Positions 22,939 to 32,900 are shown, numbered from the stretch's first letter. The stretch: 36,716 bases of DNA from Desulfatirhabdium butyrativorans DSM 18734 (GCF_000429925.1 NZ_AUCU01000042.1:1-36716), one strand, 5' to 3'. Notes: generated by a model from the sequence alone, not told the origin. Numbers and translations are program-made.

Positions 22939-24780
22939 TCATCCCTCCGCCTTGAGTTTGGCGGAACGCAGGGTATGCCGTTTCTGGGCATCGAGCACTG
23001 CCTTGCGCATCCGGATCGATTTGGGGGTGACTTCCACCAGTTCGTCATCCATGATGAAATGGATGGCCCGCTCGAGGGTCATGGCCTTGACCGGGGAGAG
23101 GATGATGTTTTCGTCTCGGCCTGCAGCGCGCATGTTGCTGAGTTTCTTCTCCTTGCAGGGGTTGACGTTGATATCGTTGTCCCGGTTGTGCTCGCCGATG
23201 ATCATGCCCTCGTACACCGGGGTGCCCGGCGTGATGAACAACTGGCCGCGCGGTTCGAGGTTGAACAGGGCGTAAGCGACGGCCTCGCCCCTGCGGTCGG
23301 AAACGAGCGAACCGGTAAAGCGCGTCGGGAAATCCCCCCGGTAGGGTTCATACCCGCTGAAATAGGAATTCATGATCCCCGTGCCCTTGGTGTCGGTCAG
23401 GAATTCGTCCCGGTAGCCGATGAGCGAACGGGAAGGAATGCTGAATTCGATGCGGACCCGTCCCCGGTTGTGGTTCACGAGGTTGAGCATTTTCCCCTTT
23501 CGCAGGGAGAGCTTTTCGGTGACGATGCCCAGAAAATTTTCGTCGCAGTCCACCAGCAGGCGCTCGATGGGTTCGAGTTTTTCGCCGTTTTCCTCCTTCA
23601 GAATGACATGGGGCCTGCCCACGCACAGCTCGAAGCCTTCCCGTCGCATCGTCTCGATCAGGATAGCCATCTGGAACTCTCCCCGGCCCTTGACGAGGAA
23701 GGTTTCCTTGTCTGTGGTCTCTTCGATGCGGATCCCGACATTCATGAGGGTTTCCTTGAACAGGCGCTCCTTGATCCGGCTTGACTGCACGTAGCGGCCC
23801 TCTTTTCCGCCGAACGGGGAATCGTTGATCCGGAAGACCATCGACACCGTGGGCTCATCCACCCGGAGTCTGGGCAGTTTGGCCGGGGTCAGGCGGTTGC
23901 AGATGGTATCCCCGATTTTGACGTTGTCGATACCGGAAAGCACGATGATGTCTCCAGGCTCCGCGCTGTCGACTTCCTTGAGGACAAGGCCCTGATAGGT
24001 CTGAAGCCGGGAAATCTTGAGGGGCACCTGGCGCTCGTCGGCATCGATACAAATCAGGCTGTCGTGAAAGCGGGCGGTGCCGTGAACGATTTTTCCGATG
24101 GCAAGCCTGCCAAGGTAGTCCGAGTAGCTCAAATCCGATACCAGCATTTGGAATGGGGCCGCCGGATCATACGTCGGGGGCGGGATTTCCTTCAGGATGG
24201 TGTCCAGGAGCAGGGCAAGGTCCTGCGGTTCCTCCCCGATCTCTTTCCACACGAGACCATCCCGGCCGACGGCATAGAGCAGGGGAAAGTCGAGCTGTTC
24301 TTCATTGGCGTCCAGATCGATGAACAGATCGTAGATTTCATCGAGCACTTCGTTGATACGGGCATCCTTTCGATCGATCTTGTTGATGACGACGATGACC
24401 TTCAGCCCGCGATCGAGGGTTTTTTTGAGCACAAACCGGGTCTGGGGAAGCGGCCCCTCGGAGGCGTCGACCAGGAGCAGCGCGCCGTCGGTCATGGAAA
24501 GGGCCCGCTCCACTTCGCCGCCGAAATCGGCATGACCCGGCGTATCGACAATGTTGATCTTGACGTCATTCCAGATGACGGAACAGTTCTTGGCGGCGAT
24601 GGTGATGCCGCGTTCGCGCTCGAGGTCCATCCGGTCCATGATGCGTTCGGCCACATCCTGGTTGTCCCGGAACAGGCCGCAACGCCGGAACATGGCATCG
24701 ACCAGCGTGGTTTTTCCATGATCGACGTGTGCGATGATGGCGACATTGCGGATTCGTTCATTGACTGCAGTAGATTTCAT
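22939..24780 (-). CDS. typA: Ribosome-associated GTPase TypA/BipA
   Basis: A 613-residue translational GTPase that acts in ribosome assembly and stress adaptation. G motifs: AHVDHGKT (residues 17-24), RGITI (switch I), DTPGH (G3) and NKID (G4), followed by an EF-G-like domain II with VxxGxx strands, and C-terminal domains III/V plus the TypA-specific C-terminal domain (GRDENIILSPVKAMTLERAIHFI). Length is typical (about 605-615). It is first in the operon with the beta-helix protein and glmM. No strong promoter is visible in the 100 bp upstream; a perfect dyad lies at 24876-24890. Confidence 0.96.
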   Translation of the reverse strand: MKSTAVNERIRNVAIIAHVDHGKTTLVDAMFRRCGLFRDNQDVAERIMDRMDLERERGITIAAKNCSVIWNDVKINIVDTPGHADFGGEVERALSMTDGALLLVDASEGPLPQTRFVLKKTLDRGLKVIVVINKIDRKDARINEVLDEIYDLFIDLDANEEQLDFPLLYAVGRDGLVWKEIGEEPQDLALLLDTILKEIPPPTYDPAAPFQMLVSDLSYSDYLGRLAIGKIVHGTARFHDSLICIDADERQVPLKISRLQTYQGLVLKEVDSAEPGDIIVLSGIDNVKIGDTICNRLTPAKLPRLRVDEPTVSMVFRINDSPFGGKEGRYVQSSRIKERLFKETLMNVGIRIEETTDKETFLVKGRGEFQMAILIETMRREGFELCVGRPHVILKEENGEKLEPIERLLVDCDENFLGIVTEKLSLRKGKMLNLVNHNRGRVRIEFSIPSRSLIGYRDEFLTDTKGTGIMNSYFSGYEPYRGDFPTRFTGSLVSDRRGEAVAYALFNLEPRGQLFITPGTPVYEGMIIGEHNRDNDINVNPCKEKKLSNMRAAGRDENIILSPVKAMTLERAIHFIMDDELVEVTPKSIRMRKAVLDAQKRHTLRSAKLKAEG

Positions 24781-24875
24781 ATAACTTTCGTTGTCCCTTT
24801 AAACGCCATACCCTGTCGAACACGGCGATCCTGAAGCTCATTGGAGGCGCTAAATAGCCTGTTGTCTTGAAAATA

Positions 24876-24890
24876 TTCATTCAGAATGAA
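24876..24890. promoter_or_regulatory. Perfect 7-1-7 dyad upstream of typA
   Basis: TTCATTC-A-GAATGAA lies 96-110 bp before the typA start and directly abuts a heptad tandem repeat. It could be an operator for a dimeric regulator or simply the border of the repeat island. The gap 24781-25487 holds no gene. Confidence 0.3.
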
Positions 24891-24939
24891 GTTTTAAGTT
24901 TTAAGTTTTAAGGGTTAAGGGTTAAGGGTTAAGGGTTAA
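24891..24939 (+). repeat. Tandem heptads: three GTTTTAA then four GGGTTAA
   Basis: Seven 7-bp units in a row switch from GTTTTAA to GGGTTAA, followed by GGGG. The second unit is G-rich enough that the four G-runs could stack as a quadruplex on this strand. It borders repeat island 2 on the typA side. Confidence 0.85.
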
Positions 24940-24959
24940 GGGGTGGATGGGAACGTTTT

Positions 24960-25435
24960 GGATTTGTAGGGGCGGCCCCCTGTGGCCGCCCTCCCGGAAG
25001 CAAGGATCGGATTTTCATCCCTTGGGGCGGCGATGCCGCCATGGACATTGATCGTGAAAATACATCAGCGGCCATTGGGTAGCCTGTAGGGGCGACCGGC
25101 CGGTCGCCCCTACGAGTTCCTGCGAATGCCTTGGGCTGTATTGCCGCATCTGCCGGAATGACGACATGATTTTCATTTCCGGGGGCGGCGCCACCGCCGT
25201 GCACACTCTTACGAAAGTGGCCAGTGGGCAGTGGCCAGTCGGCAGTGTCGTAGGGCGGCTGTCATGTTGCCACACTCTTGAGGAAGTCGCCGCAGCGACT
25301 TTCATTAACCGGGGTGCAGCCCCGGCTGCATGGGCGATTCCTACGGAAGTCGCAGGAGTAAGCCCGGAAAAACCGGAGCCATCCGCTTTTCTCCTGTCTT
25401 CTGACTCCTGACTCCTGTCTCCTGACTCCTACCAG
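24960..25435 (-). repeat. Composite repeat island 2
   Basis: A non-coding mosaic resembling island 1 at 20036-20340. It includes an interrupted inverted segment around GTAGGGGCGGCCC (24966-24990), a GATCGTGAAAATA end, the 28-bp palindrome, a CCGGAATGACGAC segment, a perfect stem AAGTCGC-CGCA-GCGACTT (25284-25301), a perfect stem CCGGGG-TGCAG-CCCCGG (25309-25325), a GGAGCCATCCGCTTTT segment, and CTCCTGT/CTTCTGA heptads (25391-25425). The palindrome half is inverted relative to island 1, while the stem-heptad half is in the same orientation. Confidence 0.7.
25086..25113. repeat. 28-bp perfect palindrome, copy 2
   Basis: Identical to 20132-20159. The flanks AGCCT on the left and, further left, GATCGTGAAAATA correspond to the reverse complement of the right flank of copy 1, showing that the larger units are inverted with respect to each other across the typA-glmM block. 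Confidence 0.85.
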
Positions 25436-25487
25436 AATGACGGATTGTATTTCTATCTGCGGCTCCGATGGCTCTTACCGTACCCAT

Positions 25488-26603
25488 CTACTTCAACAGG
25501 CTCTCGATTGGCGTGATAGGCATACCGAAGGCTTCGGCCACACCGGCGAAGGTCACATGACCATCGATAATGTTGGCGCCCAGCCGGATGTCCGGATGCT
25601 CATTCATGGCCCGTTTCCAGCCCTTGCCGGCAATGGCGATCGCGTAGGGCAGAGTGGCGTTGGTCAGGGCAAGCGTCGATGTTTTTGCCACGCCCCCGGG
25701 CATATTGGCCACACAATAATGGATGACGCCGTCCACGACGTAAGTGGGCTTGTCGTGGGTGGTCGGTTTGGAGGTTTCAAAACATCCGCCTTGATCGATG
25801 GCGACATCAACCAGCACGGAACCCGGTTTCATGGTCTTGAGCATATCCCGGGTGACGAGTTTCGGAGCCTTGGCGCCCGGAATCAGCACAGCGCCGATGA
25901 CGACATCGGCTTCCTTGATCATCCGCCGGATGGTGGAGGGTTTGGACATCAACAGGAAACAATTTTTCGGCATGACGTCACTGAGATAGCGCAGCCGATC
26001 CAGGTTGCTGTCGAGAAGATAGACCTTGGCGCCCAGGCCGCAGGCCATCTTGGCGGCATTGGTGCCGACCACCCCGCCGCCGATCACCATCACCGTTGCG
26101 GGTTCGACGCCGGGAACGCCGCCCAGAAGCACGCCCTGGCCGCCCTGAGCCATTTCAAGATATTTTGCCCCTTCCTGAATGGCCATCCTGCCGGCGACCT
26201 CACTCATCGGGGTCAGCAGGGGAAGCGAACCGTCCGGCTTCTGGATGGTTTCATAGGCGATGCAGACGCTGCGTGATGCGATCAGCGCGCGGGTGAGTTC
26301 TTCGGATGCGGCCAGATGCAGATAGGTGAACACGATCTGGCCGGACCGGATCAGGCCGTATTCCGACGGGAGCGGCTCCTTGACGTGCATGACCATTTCG
26401 GCGCGTTCATAAATTTGTTTGGCATCGGAGACGATTTCGGCCCCGGCTTCGGCGTACGCCGCATCGCTGAAACCGCTGCCCAGCCCGGCACCCTGTTCCA
26501 CCAGGACGGTGTGCTGTTTCATACCCATCATTTCCACGCCGGAGGGGGTCATGGAAACGCGATTTTCCAATGCTTTGATTTCCTTTAAAATTCCGACAAT
26601 CAT
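25488..26603 (-). CDS. ald: Alanine dehydrogenase
   Basis: A 371-residue NAD-dependent enzyme for reversible L-alanine oxidative deamination to pyruvate and ammonia. Active-site residues fall at canonical positions: R15 (NRVSMTP), K75 (VKEP), H96 (YLHLA) and the Asp of VDVAIDQGG near 269. The Rossmann motif VIGGGVVGTNAAKMA starts at about 173. Length is typical. AGGAG lies 7 nt before the ATG. It follows the LysM gene by 54 bp on the same strand, last of the guaB-to-ald row. No terminator is visible after it, only repeat island 2. Confidence 0.96.
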   Translation of the reverse strand: MIVGILKEIKALENRVSMTPSGVEMMGMKQHTVLVEQGAGLGSGFSDAAYAEAGAEIVSDAKQIYERAEMVMHVKEPLPSEYGLIRSGQIVFTYLHLAASEELTRALIASRSVCIAYETIQKPDGSLPLLTPMSEVAGRMAIQEGAKYLEMAQGGQGVLLGGVPGVEPATVMVIGGGVVGTNAAKMACGLGAKVYLLDSNLDRLRYLSDVMPKNCFLLMSKPSTIRRMIKEADVVIGAVLIPGAKAPKLVTRDMLKTMKPGSVLVDVAIDQGGCFETSKPTTHDKPTYVVDGVIHYCVANMPGGVAKTSTLALTNATLPYAIAIAGKGWKRAMNEHPDIRLGANIIDGHVTFAGVAEAFGMPITPIESLLK

Positions 26604-26657
26604 TCTATGCTCCTTTGTTTTCTCTGATGGGATCGCGTATTGAGGCTGTCGCGACCA

Positions 26658-27437
26658 TCATGGTTTTACACGCAATTTCTGCCCGATCTTGATCGGATCG
26701 TTGGGTCCGAGGTTGTTGAGTTTTCGCAGTTCATCCTGGGAAATGCCGTATTGCTTGCTGATGCGGAAAACGGTCTCTCCCGGCTGAACGGTGTGGTATT
26801 CCGCTTTGCCTGCGGCTGATTCAGCAGTTTTGGCGGCGGGGGCAGCCGGCGGTTGGGCAACCGGTTTTACCGATGGTTGCGCCGCGGTCTTTTCCGGGGC
26901 AGATGGAGCCGGCCTGGCGGCCTGTTTTTCCGCTGCAGCGGATTTTGCCGCCGGAGGCTCATGCCTTGCCGGCGCCGCTTCTGTCTTGGCATTGCCTCCC
27001 TTTCGCGCTTCTCCGATATCCCGGCTGAGCTGGTCCATTTTCTGGGCGATGGCCAATTCCATGTTGTTGATGCGATTGGCCAGTTGATCGATGCGCTCGT
27101 CCTGATGGGAAACCTGACCGGTGGTGACCACCTTCGTTTCGAGATCGCCCATCCGGTTTTCCAGCGCCTTCAGCCGGGCTTCGAGATCCTTGTTTCCCTG
27201 GGAACCAGAGCTTTTCATCAGCATCGGCAGAAAAACCACCAGTGCGATGACGACAAACAGGATCGTTGCAAGAATGCCGTAAAACAGGCCGGTATTCTTG
27301 CTGGCGGCGGCAAGCAGGTTTTCGGATCGGTCCTTGGTGTAGGCATAGGCCGATTCAGCGGAATAATCCTTGTCGTCGTGATCCCCATCGTGGCGTTCGG
27401 ATGGTCGGATTTGATCGGGTGAATAAGGCTCAGCCAT
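26658..27437 (-). CDS. Membrane-anchored coiled-coil LysM protein
   Basis: A 259-residue envelope protein: a charged cytoplasmic N-terminus (1-50), one membrane helix (51-72, LFYGILATILFVVIALVVFL), a coiled coil (about 83-145), a Pro/Ala/Lys-rich linker (150-212) and one C-terminal LysM domain (214-258, YHTVQPGETVFRISKQYGI), which binds peptidoglycan glycan chains. The topology (N-in, LysM in periplasm) suggests tethering or spacing between inner membrane and cell wall. A strong AGGAGGAAG RBS precedes the ATG. It lies 33 bp after the sugar aminotransferase gene. The partner or enzyme it serves is unknown. Confidence 0.85.
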   Translation of the reverse strand: MAEPYSPDQIRPSERHDGDHDDKDYSAESAYAYTKDRSENLLAAASKNTGLFYGILATILFVVIALVVFLPMLMKSSGSQGNKDLEARLKALENRMGDLETKVVTTGQVSHQDERIDQLANRINNMELAIAQKMDQLSRDIGEARKGGNAKTEAAPARHEPPAAKSAAAEKQAARPAPSAPEKTAAQPSVKPVAQPPAAPAAKTAESAAGKAEYHTVQPGETVFRISKQYGISQDELRKLNNLGPNDPIKIGQKLRVKP

Positions 27438-27470
27438 GTTTCTTCCTCCTGTACTGAAGCTGTTCAGAAA

Positions 27471-28613
27471 TCACGTGTGGCGGCGAAAATAGCTCGCGAT
27501 GATATCAACCACCCGCTCCATTTGGGCCGGCTCGAGCTCCGGAAAGATCGGAAGCGCCAGCGTTTCGCCGGCCGCCCGTTCGGATTGCGGAAAATCGCCG
27601 GCCTGTTGCCCGAGATAGGCAAAGCAGGGCTGGAGATGCAGCGGAATGGGATAGTAAATGGCGACCCCAATGCCGTTTTCGGCCAAATGGCGTTGCAGTG
27701 CGTCCCGGTGTCGGGGTGCACGGATGACGAACTGGTTGTAAACATGCTTGCCGTTGACTTCGATGGGCAACCCGACATGCTCCTGAAGTCCGGCGTCCGC
27801 AAACAGCATCCGGTATCTTGCGGCATTGTCCCGCCGCATTGCCGTCCATTGATCGAGATATGCGAGCTTGACCGAAAGAACGAGCGCCTGCAAGGCATCG
27901 AGACGGAAATTACCACCGATTTCCGTGTGGCGATAGCGCTCGGCTCCGCCATGAACGCGCAACCGGACAAGGTGATCCCGGTCGCTTTCGCTCTGGGCGC
28001 TTACCAGCCCACCATCTCCGAATCCGCCCAGATTTTTGGACGGGAAAAAGGAAAAACAGCCATAGTCGCCCATTGATCCGGCGCGTTTTCCCCCATATTC
28101 GGCCCCGATGGCCTGTGCGGCATCTTCGATGATGCTCAGATGGAAGGTTCTGGCGATTTCGGTGATGGGGCCCATGTCGGCGCACTGGCCATAGAGATGG
28201 ACAGGGATGATGGCCTTGAGCCGTTCGCGATCGGATGGTTTCAAATCGTCGATTGTATGCGCCAGTTTCGCCGGATCGATCGTGAAGGTGCGGGGCTCGA
28301 TATCCACGAACAGCGGTATTGCGCCAAGGCGGGCAATGGCGCCCGCGGTGGCAAAAAACGTGTAAGGACTGGTGATGACGAGATCGCCTGGCCGGGTACC
28401 GATGGCCATCAGGGAGATCAGCAGGGCATCGGTTCCGGAGGAGACGCCGACGGCAAAGGGGACGCCGCAGTAATCGGCCATTTCGGCCTCGAATTGGCGG
28501 ACGGGTTCTCCGAGAATGAATTGCTGGGATTCCAGAAGCGCCGTCAGACGGGGCGTCAGACGATCCCGAATCTGGTCGTATTGCCGGGTCAAATCGAGCA
28601 AGGGTACGTTCAT
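27471..28613 (-). CDS. DegT/DnrJ/EryC1/StrS-family sugar aminotransferase
   Basis: A 380-residue PLP enzyme (fold type I) that transaminates keto-sugar nucleotides, usually using glutamate. The internal-aldimine lysine is K193 in FFPSKNLGGFGDGG; the cofactor-binding SSGTDAL (58-64) and EDAAQAIGA (163-171) are intact. The N-terminus (VPLLDLTRQYDQI) and the C-terminal NQFVIRAPRHRDALQ segment are typical of the UDP-amino-sugar group. Its ATG overlaps the manC stop (ATGA). With manC it points to synthesis of an amino sugar for surface polysaccharide; the exact sugar (for example a 3- or 4-amino hexose) cannot be assigned. Confidence 0.9.
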   Translation of the reverse strand: MNVPLLDLTRQYDQIRDRLTPRLTALLESQQFILGEPVRQFEAEMADYCGVPFAVGVSSGTDALLISLMAIGTRPGDLVITSPYTFFATAGAIARLGAIPLFVDIEPRTFTIDPAKLAHTIDDLKPSDRERLKAIIPVHLYGQCADMGPITEIARTFHLSIIEDAAQAIGAEYGGKRAGSMGDYGCFSFFPSKNLGGFGDGGLVSAQSESDRDHLVRLRVHGGAERYRHTEIGGNFRLDALQALVLSVKLAYLDQWTAMRRDNAARYRMLFADAGLQEHVGLPIEVNGKHVYNQFVIRAPRHRDALQRHLAENGIGVAIYYPIPLHLQPCFAYLGQQAGDFPQSERAAGETLALPIFPELEPAQMERVVDIIASYFRRHT

Positions 28614-29995
28614 GCATTTTCCTCTTGGGTATCCGGCGCCGTCGTTTCGATTTCCAACAACCGGATTTCATCGGAGGACGGGTTTTCGATCCGGATCGTC
28701 TCCATCGGTGTCACCGAAACGGCGCTGCCGGGTGTCAGCCGGATTTCACGGTCATTCTGGAGGATTCTGGCCGTTCCGTCAACCGAAACAAGGGTTTTGA
28801 CACCTGGACCTTCATCGTGGATTTCGGCGCATTCTTTCGGGAACATATTGAGCCGGTGCACCCGGTATCCGGGTTTTGCCTCCAGTGTCGTCCGGCTGCC
28901 CCACGGTGTGGTCACGGTCGTGTGTTTCTGGGCCTGAAGCCGTTTCTGGGCCTTGAGAATGGCGACGATTTCCTTCACATCCCGGCTCGTTTCCATGTCC
29001 GAGACGAAGATGGCGTCCGGGGTTTCCACGATGACGATATGCGAGAGCCGGTTGATGGCGATCAGACGCTCGTGGCTCATCACGAAGCAATGATCGCTTT
29101 GCTGAACGATCACGTCGCCGTTCAGGACGTTGTTGGCTTCATCCTTGGGCAGGAAATCATAGAGGGATTTCCAGGACCCGATGTCACTCCAGCCCAGATC
29201 GGCCGGCAGTACGACGCCGATCTTCGTTTGTTCCATGACGGCCACATCGATGGAGACATTGGGCAGGCTGGCGTAATCTTCCAAGGCAAGGGAAGGCGAG
29301 CCGTTCATCATCTGGCGGAAGCGCTCGCTCATGTCGGGTTGAAGGCGCGCGAATTCGCGGGCCATCACCGAAGCGCGGAAGGCGAACATCCCGCTGTTCC
29401 AGAAGAAATTTCCGGAGGCCAGATAGACCTCTGCGGTTCGCCGATCCGGCTTTTCCACGAAGCGCCGGATGCTGAGGGCGGCTTCGCCCGCCGGATCGCC
29501 GCCTTCGATGTATCCGTATCCGGTTTCGGGATAATAGGGCTTGATTCCGAAAGTGACGATGTGGCCCGCCTCCGCCAGCCTCTGCGCAGCGAGCAGCTTT
29601 TCCTGGAATCGTTTGGGATGGCGGATGACATGATCCGCCGGAAAGATGAAAACCACCGCATCGTCGACTTCCTGCAGAATGTGCCGGAGGGCCAGCAGGA
29701 TGGCCGGGGCCGTGTTTCTGCCGCAGGGCTCGGTGATGATCTTGTTTTGCGGATCGATGCCGATCTCCCGCAGATGCCTGCCGATGTCGCTTTCATGGTC
29801 TTTGCCGCAGACGATTCGTACCAGGCCGGTGTCGAGGGCGGGGGAGAGCCGTTTGATCGTCGCCTGGATGAGGGAGTCTTCGCCGAAGAGTTTGGCAAGC
29901 TGTTTGGGGAAAAGCTCTCGGGATACCGGCCAGAGCCGGGTTCCGGAGCCGCCTGCCAGGAGCACCGGGTAGACGGGAATGGCCTTGGACGTCAT
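28610..29995 (-). CDS. manC: Mannose-1-phosphate guanylyltransferase with degenerate isomerase domain
   Basis: A 461-residue protein. The N-terminal nucleotidyltransferase has the pyrophosphorylase signature LLAGGSGTRLWPVSRE and FPKQ (about residues 12-32) and FVEKPD, supporting GDP-mannose formation from mannose-1-phosphate and GTP. The C-terminal cupin (about 365-450) normally carries phosphomannose isomerase activity, with metal ligands in QxHHHRAEHW and a later GxxHR; here those positions read AEIHDEG and METIRI, so the zinc site appears lost. The start at 29995 is set by the ATGA overlap with dnaE and by AAAGGAC upstream; the open frame extends further but inside dnaE. Its stop overlaps the aminotransferase start. 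Confidence 0.9.
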   Translation of the reverse strand: MTSKAIPVYPVLLAGGSGTRLWPVSRELFPKQLAKLFGEDSLIQATIKRLSPALDTGLVRIVCGKDHESDIGRHLREIGIDPQNKIITEPCGRNTAPAILLALRHILQEVDDAVVFIFPADHVIRHPKRFQEKLLAAQRLAEAGHIVTFGIKPYYPETGYGYIEGGDPAGEAALSIRRFVEKPDRRTAEVYLASGNFFWNSGMFAFRASVMAREFARLQPDMSERFRQMMNGSPSLALEDYASLPNVSIDVAVMEQTKIGVVLPADLGWSDIGSWKSLYDFLPKDEANNVLNGDVIVQQSDHCFVMSHERLIAINRLSHIVIVETPDAIFVSDMETSRDVKEIVAILKAQKRLQAQKHTTVTTPWGSRTTLEAKPGYRVHRLNMFPKECAEIHDEGPGVKTLVSVDGTARILQNDREIRLTPGSAVSVTPMETIRIENPSSDEIRLLEIETTAPDTQEENA

Positions 29996-32900
29996 CGGCC
30001 GTTGTCCTTTCTGAATTTGCGTTTGCCGTTTGTCCTGGACGGATCCCGAACGAGCGGAATGCACCGGAAGCTCACCGTCCTGGATCCGGTGATGGCCTGC
30101 ACGCTCCGTTTGAATTCCGGATTCGCCTGTACCATCGTATTTTCGGGAAGGGCAATGCAGGCGACTGCGCCCGATGGCTGGGCCAGATCGATGTGAACCC
30201 GGCACAGGCCCGGGTGCTCCTGCAGGGTCTGCTTGAGCCGGAGAAGCTCTTCCCGCTCGATCCGATCGGCGTCGAGCCGGATATGGACGGCGGCGGACCA
30301 GAGCTCCGGCGCCTTTTCCATCGGGATGATGTCCTCCGCGATCAATTTGGCGCTTTTTTCATCCTTTTCCACCTGCCCCTGAACGATGATGGCCCGATCC
30401 GTTACGAGCATTTCGCTGGTTTTCCCGTAGAGATCGGAGAATACCGTCACTTCGACACTGCCGCTGCGATCCTCGATGGTGAGAAAGGCCATGAGCTCGT
30501 CTTTTTTTGTCCGGATGACCTTGCACTGCCGGATGAGCCCGCCTACACGGACGAGCTCCGCCGGTTCCCGCTCCATCAGCCCGATGGTGTCCGCATCGGT
30601 GAATGCGGCCAGTATCGTTTCATAGCCTTCGAGGGGATGGCCGGAAAGGTAAAAACCCAGGCATTCCTTTTCCTGTGCCAATTTTTCCTTCCGGTCCCAT
30701 TCCGGAATCCGGGGTAGTTGCGGATGATCGTTCCATTGGCCTTCTTCCAGGATTTCACCGAAAAGGCCCAACTGCGGATCGTTTCGCTTTTTCTGGCGGA
30801 GCTGGCCCTCGATCATGGCTTCTTCGAGCACGGCCATCATCTGGGAGCGGAAGGCCCCCGTCGAATCGAAAGCCCCGCTTTTGATCAGGCTCTCGATTAC
30901 CCGCTTGTTGACTTTTTTCAGTTCCACCCGGTTGCAGAAATCGAAGATGGAGGAAAACAGCCCTTTTTTGCGGGTTTCGAGCATGCAGTCGATGGCCGCC
31001 TCACCGACATTTTTCACGGCCACCAAGCCGAAGCGGATTGCCCCGTCCACGACGGTGAAGTTTTTGTCGCTTGCATTGATGTCGGGAGGCAGGATGGGAA
31101 TCTGGTGCGCGCGGCATTCGGAAATGTATTTGACCACCGCATCGGTGGTGTGCATTTCACTGGTCAGCAAGGCTGCCAGAAATTCGACGGGATAGTGGGC
31201 CTTGAGATAGGCGGTCTGATAGGAGATGAGTGCGTAGGCTGCGCTGTGGCTCTTGTTGAATCCGTAGCCGCCGAATTTTTCGATCAGGTCGAAGAGCTGT
31301 GCGGCTTTTTCGGCAGGCACGCCCTTGGCTGCCGATCCCTCGATGAAACGGCCCCGGTGTTCGGCCAGAATTTCCGGTTTCTTCTTGCCCATCGCCTTGC
31401 GCAGCTCGTCCGCCTGGCTCATGGTGTAACCGGCGAGCTCGACGGCGATTTTCATCACCTGTTCCTGGTAGACGATGACCCCGTAAGTCTCTTTCAGGAT
31501 CGGTTCGAGCTGCGCAACGAGGTATTCGACGGGTTTGCGGCCATGCTTGCAATCGACAAAATCATCCACCATCCCGCTGTCGAGCGGTCCCGGCCGATAG
31601 AGTGCAACCAGCGCAACGATATCGGCGAAGCACTCCGGTCGCAGCCGCACCATCAGATCCTTCATGCCGGAGCTTTCCAACTGGAAGACGCCGGTCGTAT
31701 CGCCTGTAGCCAGCAACCGGTAGGTGTCCGCGTCGTTCAGATCGAGATTGGCCAGATCCGGTACGGGTTTGCCCTGGCTTTCGATGAGCCTGAGGGCGTC
31801 GGCCATGACGGTGAGGTTGCGGAGCCCCAGAAAATCGAATTTGACCAGCCCGATCTTCTCGACGCATTTCATGTCGTACTGGGTGATGACTTCGCCTTTT
31901 TTCCCTTTGAACAGGGGGAGGTATTCCACCAGCGGCTTGTCGGAGATGACTACCCCCGCAGCGTGCGTGGAAGCGTGGCGGGGAAGCCCTTCGAGGACTT
32001 TGCAGATGTCGATGAGTTCGCCGATTTCGGGTTTGGATGCTGCCAGCTCGGCCAGCTTGGGTTCCTGCCTGAGGGCATTGTCCAGGCTGATGTTGAGCAC
32101 ATCCGGCACCATCTTGGCGATGGCGTCCACTTCCTTGAGCGGGATGCCGAGCGCCCGGCCCACGTCCCGGATGACGGCCCGGGTCATGAGTTTCCCGTAG
32201 GTGATGATCTGGCTGACGTATTCGCCTCCGCCGTAACGTTCCACCACATACTTGTAAACGGCCTCGCGGCCGTTGATGCAGAAGTCGACGTCGATGTCGG
32301 GCATGGAGTTTCGGGCCGGGTTCAGGAACCGCTCGAAGAGCAGACCATGCACGAGGGGGTCGAGGTCTGTGATCGCCAGGCAGTAGGCCACCAGACTTCC
32401 GGCTGCCGAACCGCGGCCGGGTCCGACCGGGATGCCGTTTTTCTTGGCATACTGGATGAAATCGGAGACGATCAGGAAGTATCCGGAAAAGCCCATTTTC
32501 TGGATGACTCCGATTTCGTAGTCCAGGCGCTCCTGATATTGGCTGAAATCGGCCTGGGGGTTTTTCTGCCGAATGATCCGCCACTTTTCATCAAAACCGG
32601 CGCGCACCAGGGATTCGAAGATTTCTTCCGCGCTCCGTTTCTCCCCCGGCGGGCTGTAGCGCGGAAAATGGTAGCCCTTGAAGCCGAGATCGACCTGGCA
32701 TCGGGCGGCGATGCGGGATGTGTTTTCGATGGTATCGGGCCTTGCGCCGAAATAATCGGTCATTTCCCGGGGAGATTTGAAATAGAGCTGATCCGTGCGG
32801 AATTTCATCCGCTCGGTGTCGTGGATGGTCTTTCCCGTCTGGATGCAGAGCAGCACATCGTGGGCTTTGACGTCCTGGGCGTCGAGATAATGGCAGTCGT

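Noticed and set aside
20276-25425. Heptad arrays as CRISPR or satellite-type regulatory array
   Set aside because: Units are 7 bp with no spacers and no cas genes; simple tandem slippage within repeat islands explains them.
29996-30205. N-terminal extension of manC to 30205
   Set aside because: The extra residues lie within dnaE in another frame and do not resemble guanylyltransferases; the ATGA overlap and RBS fix the start at 29995.
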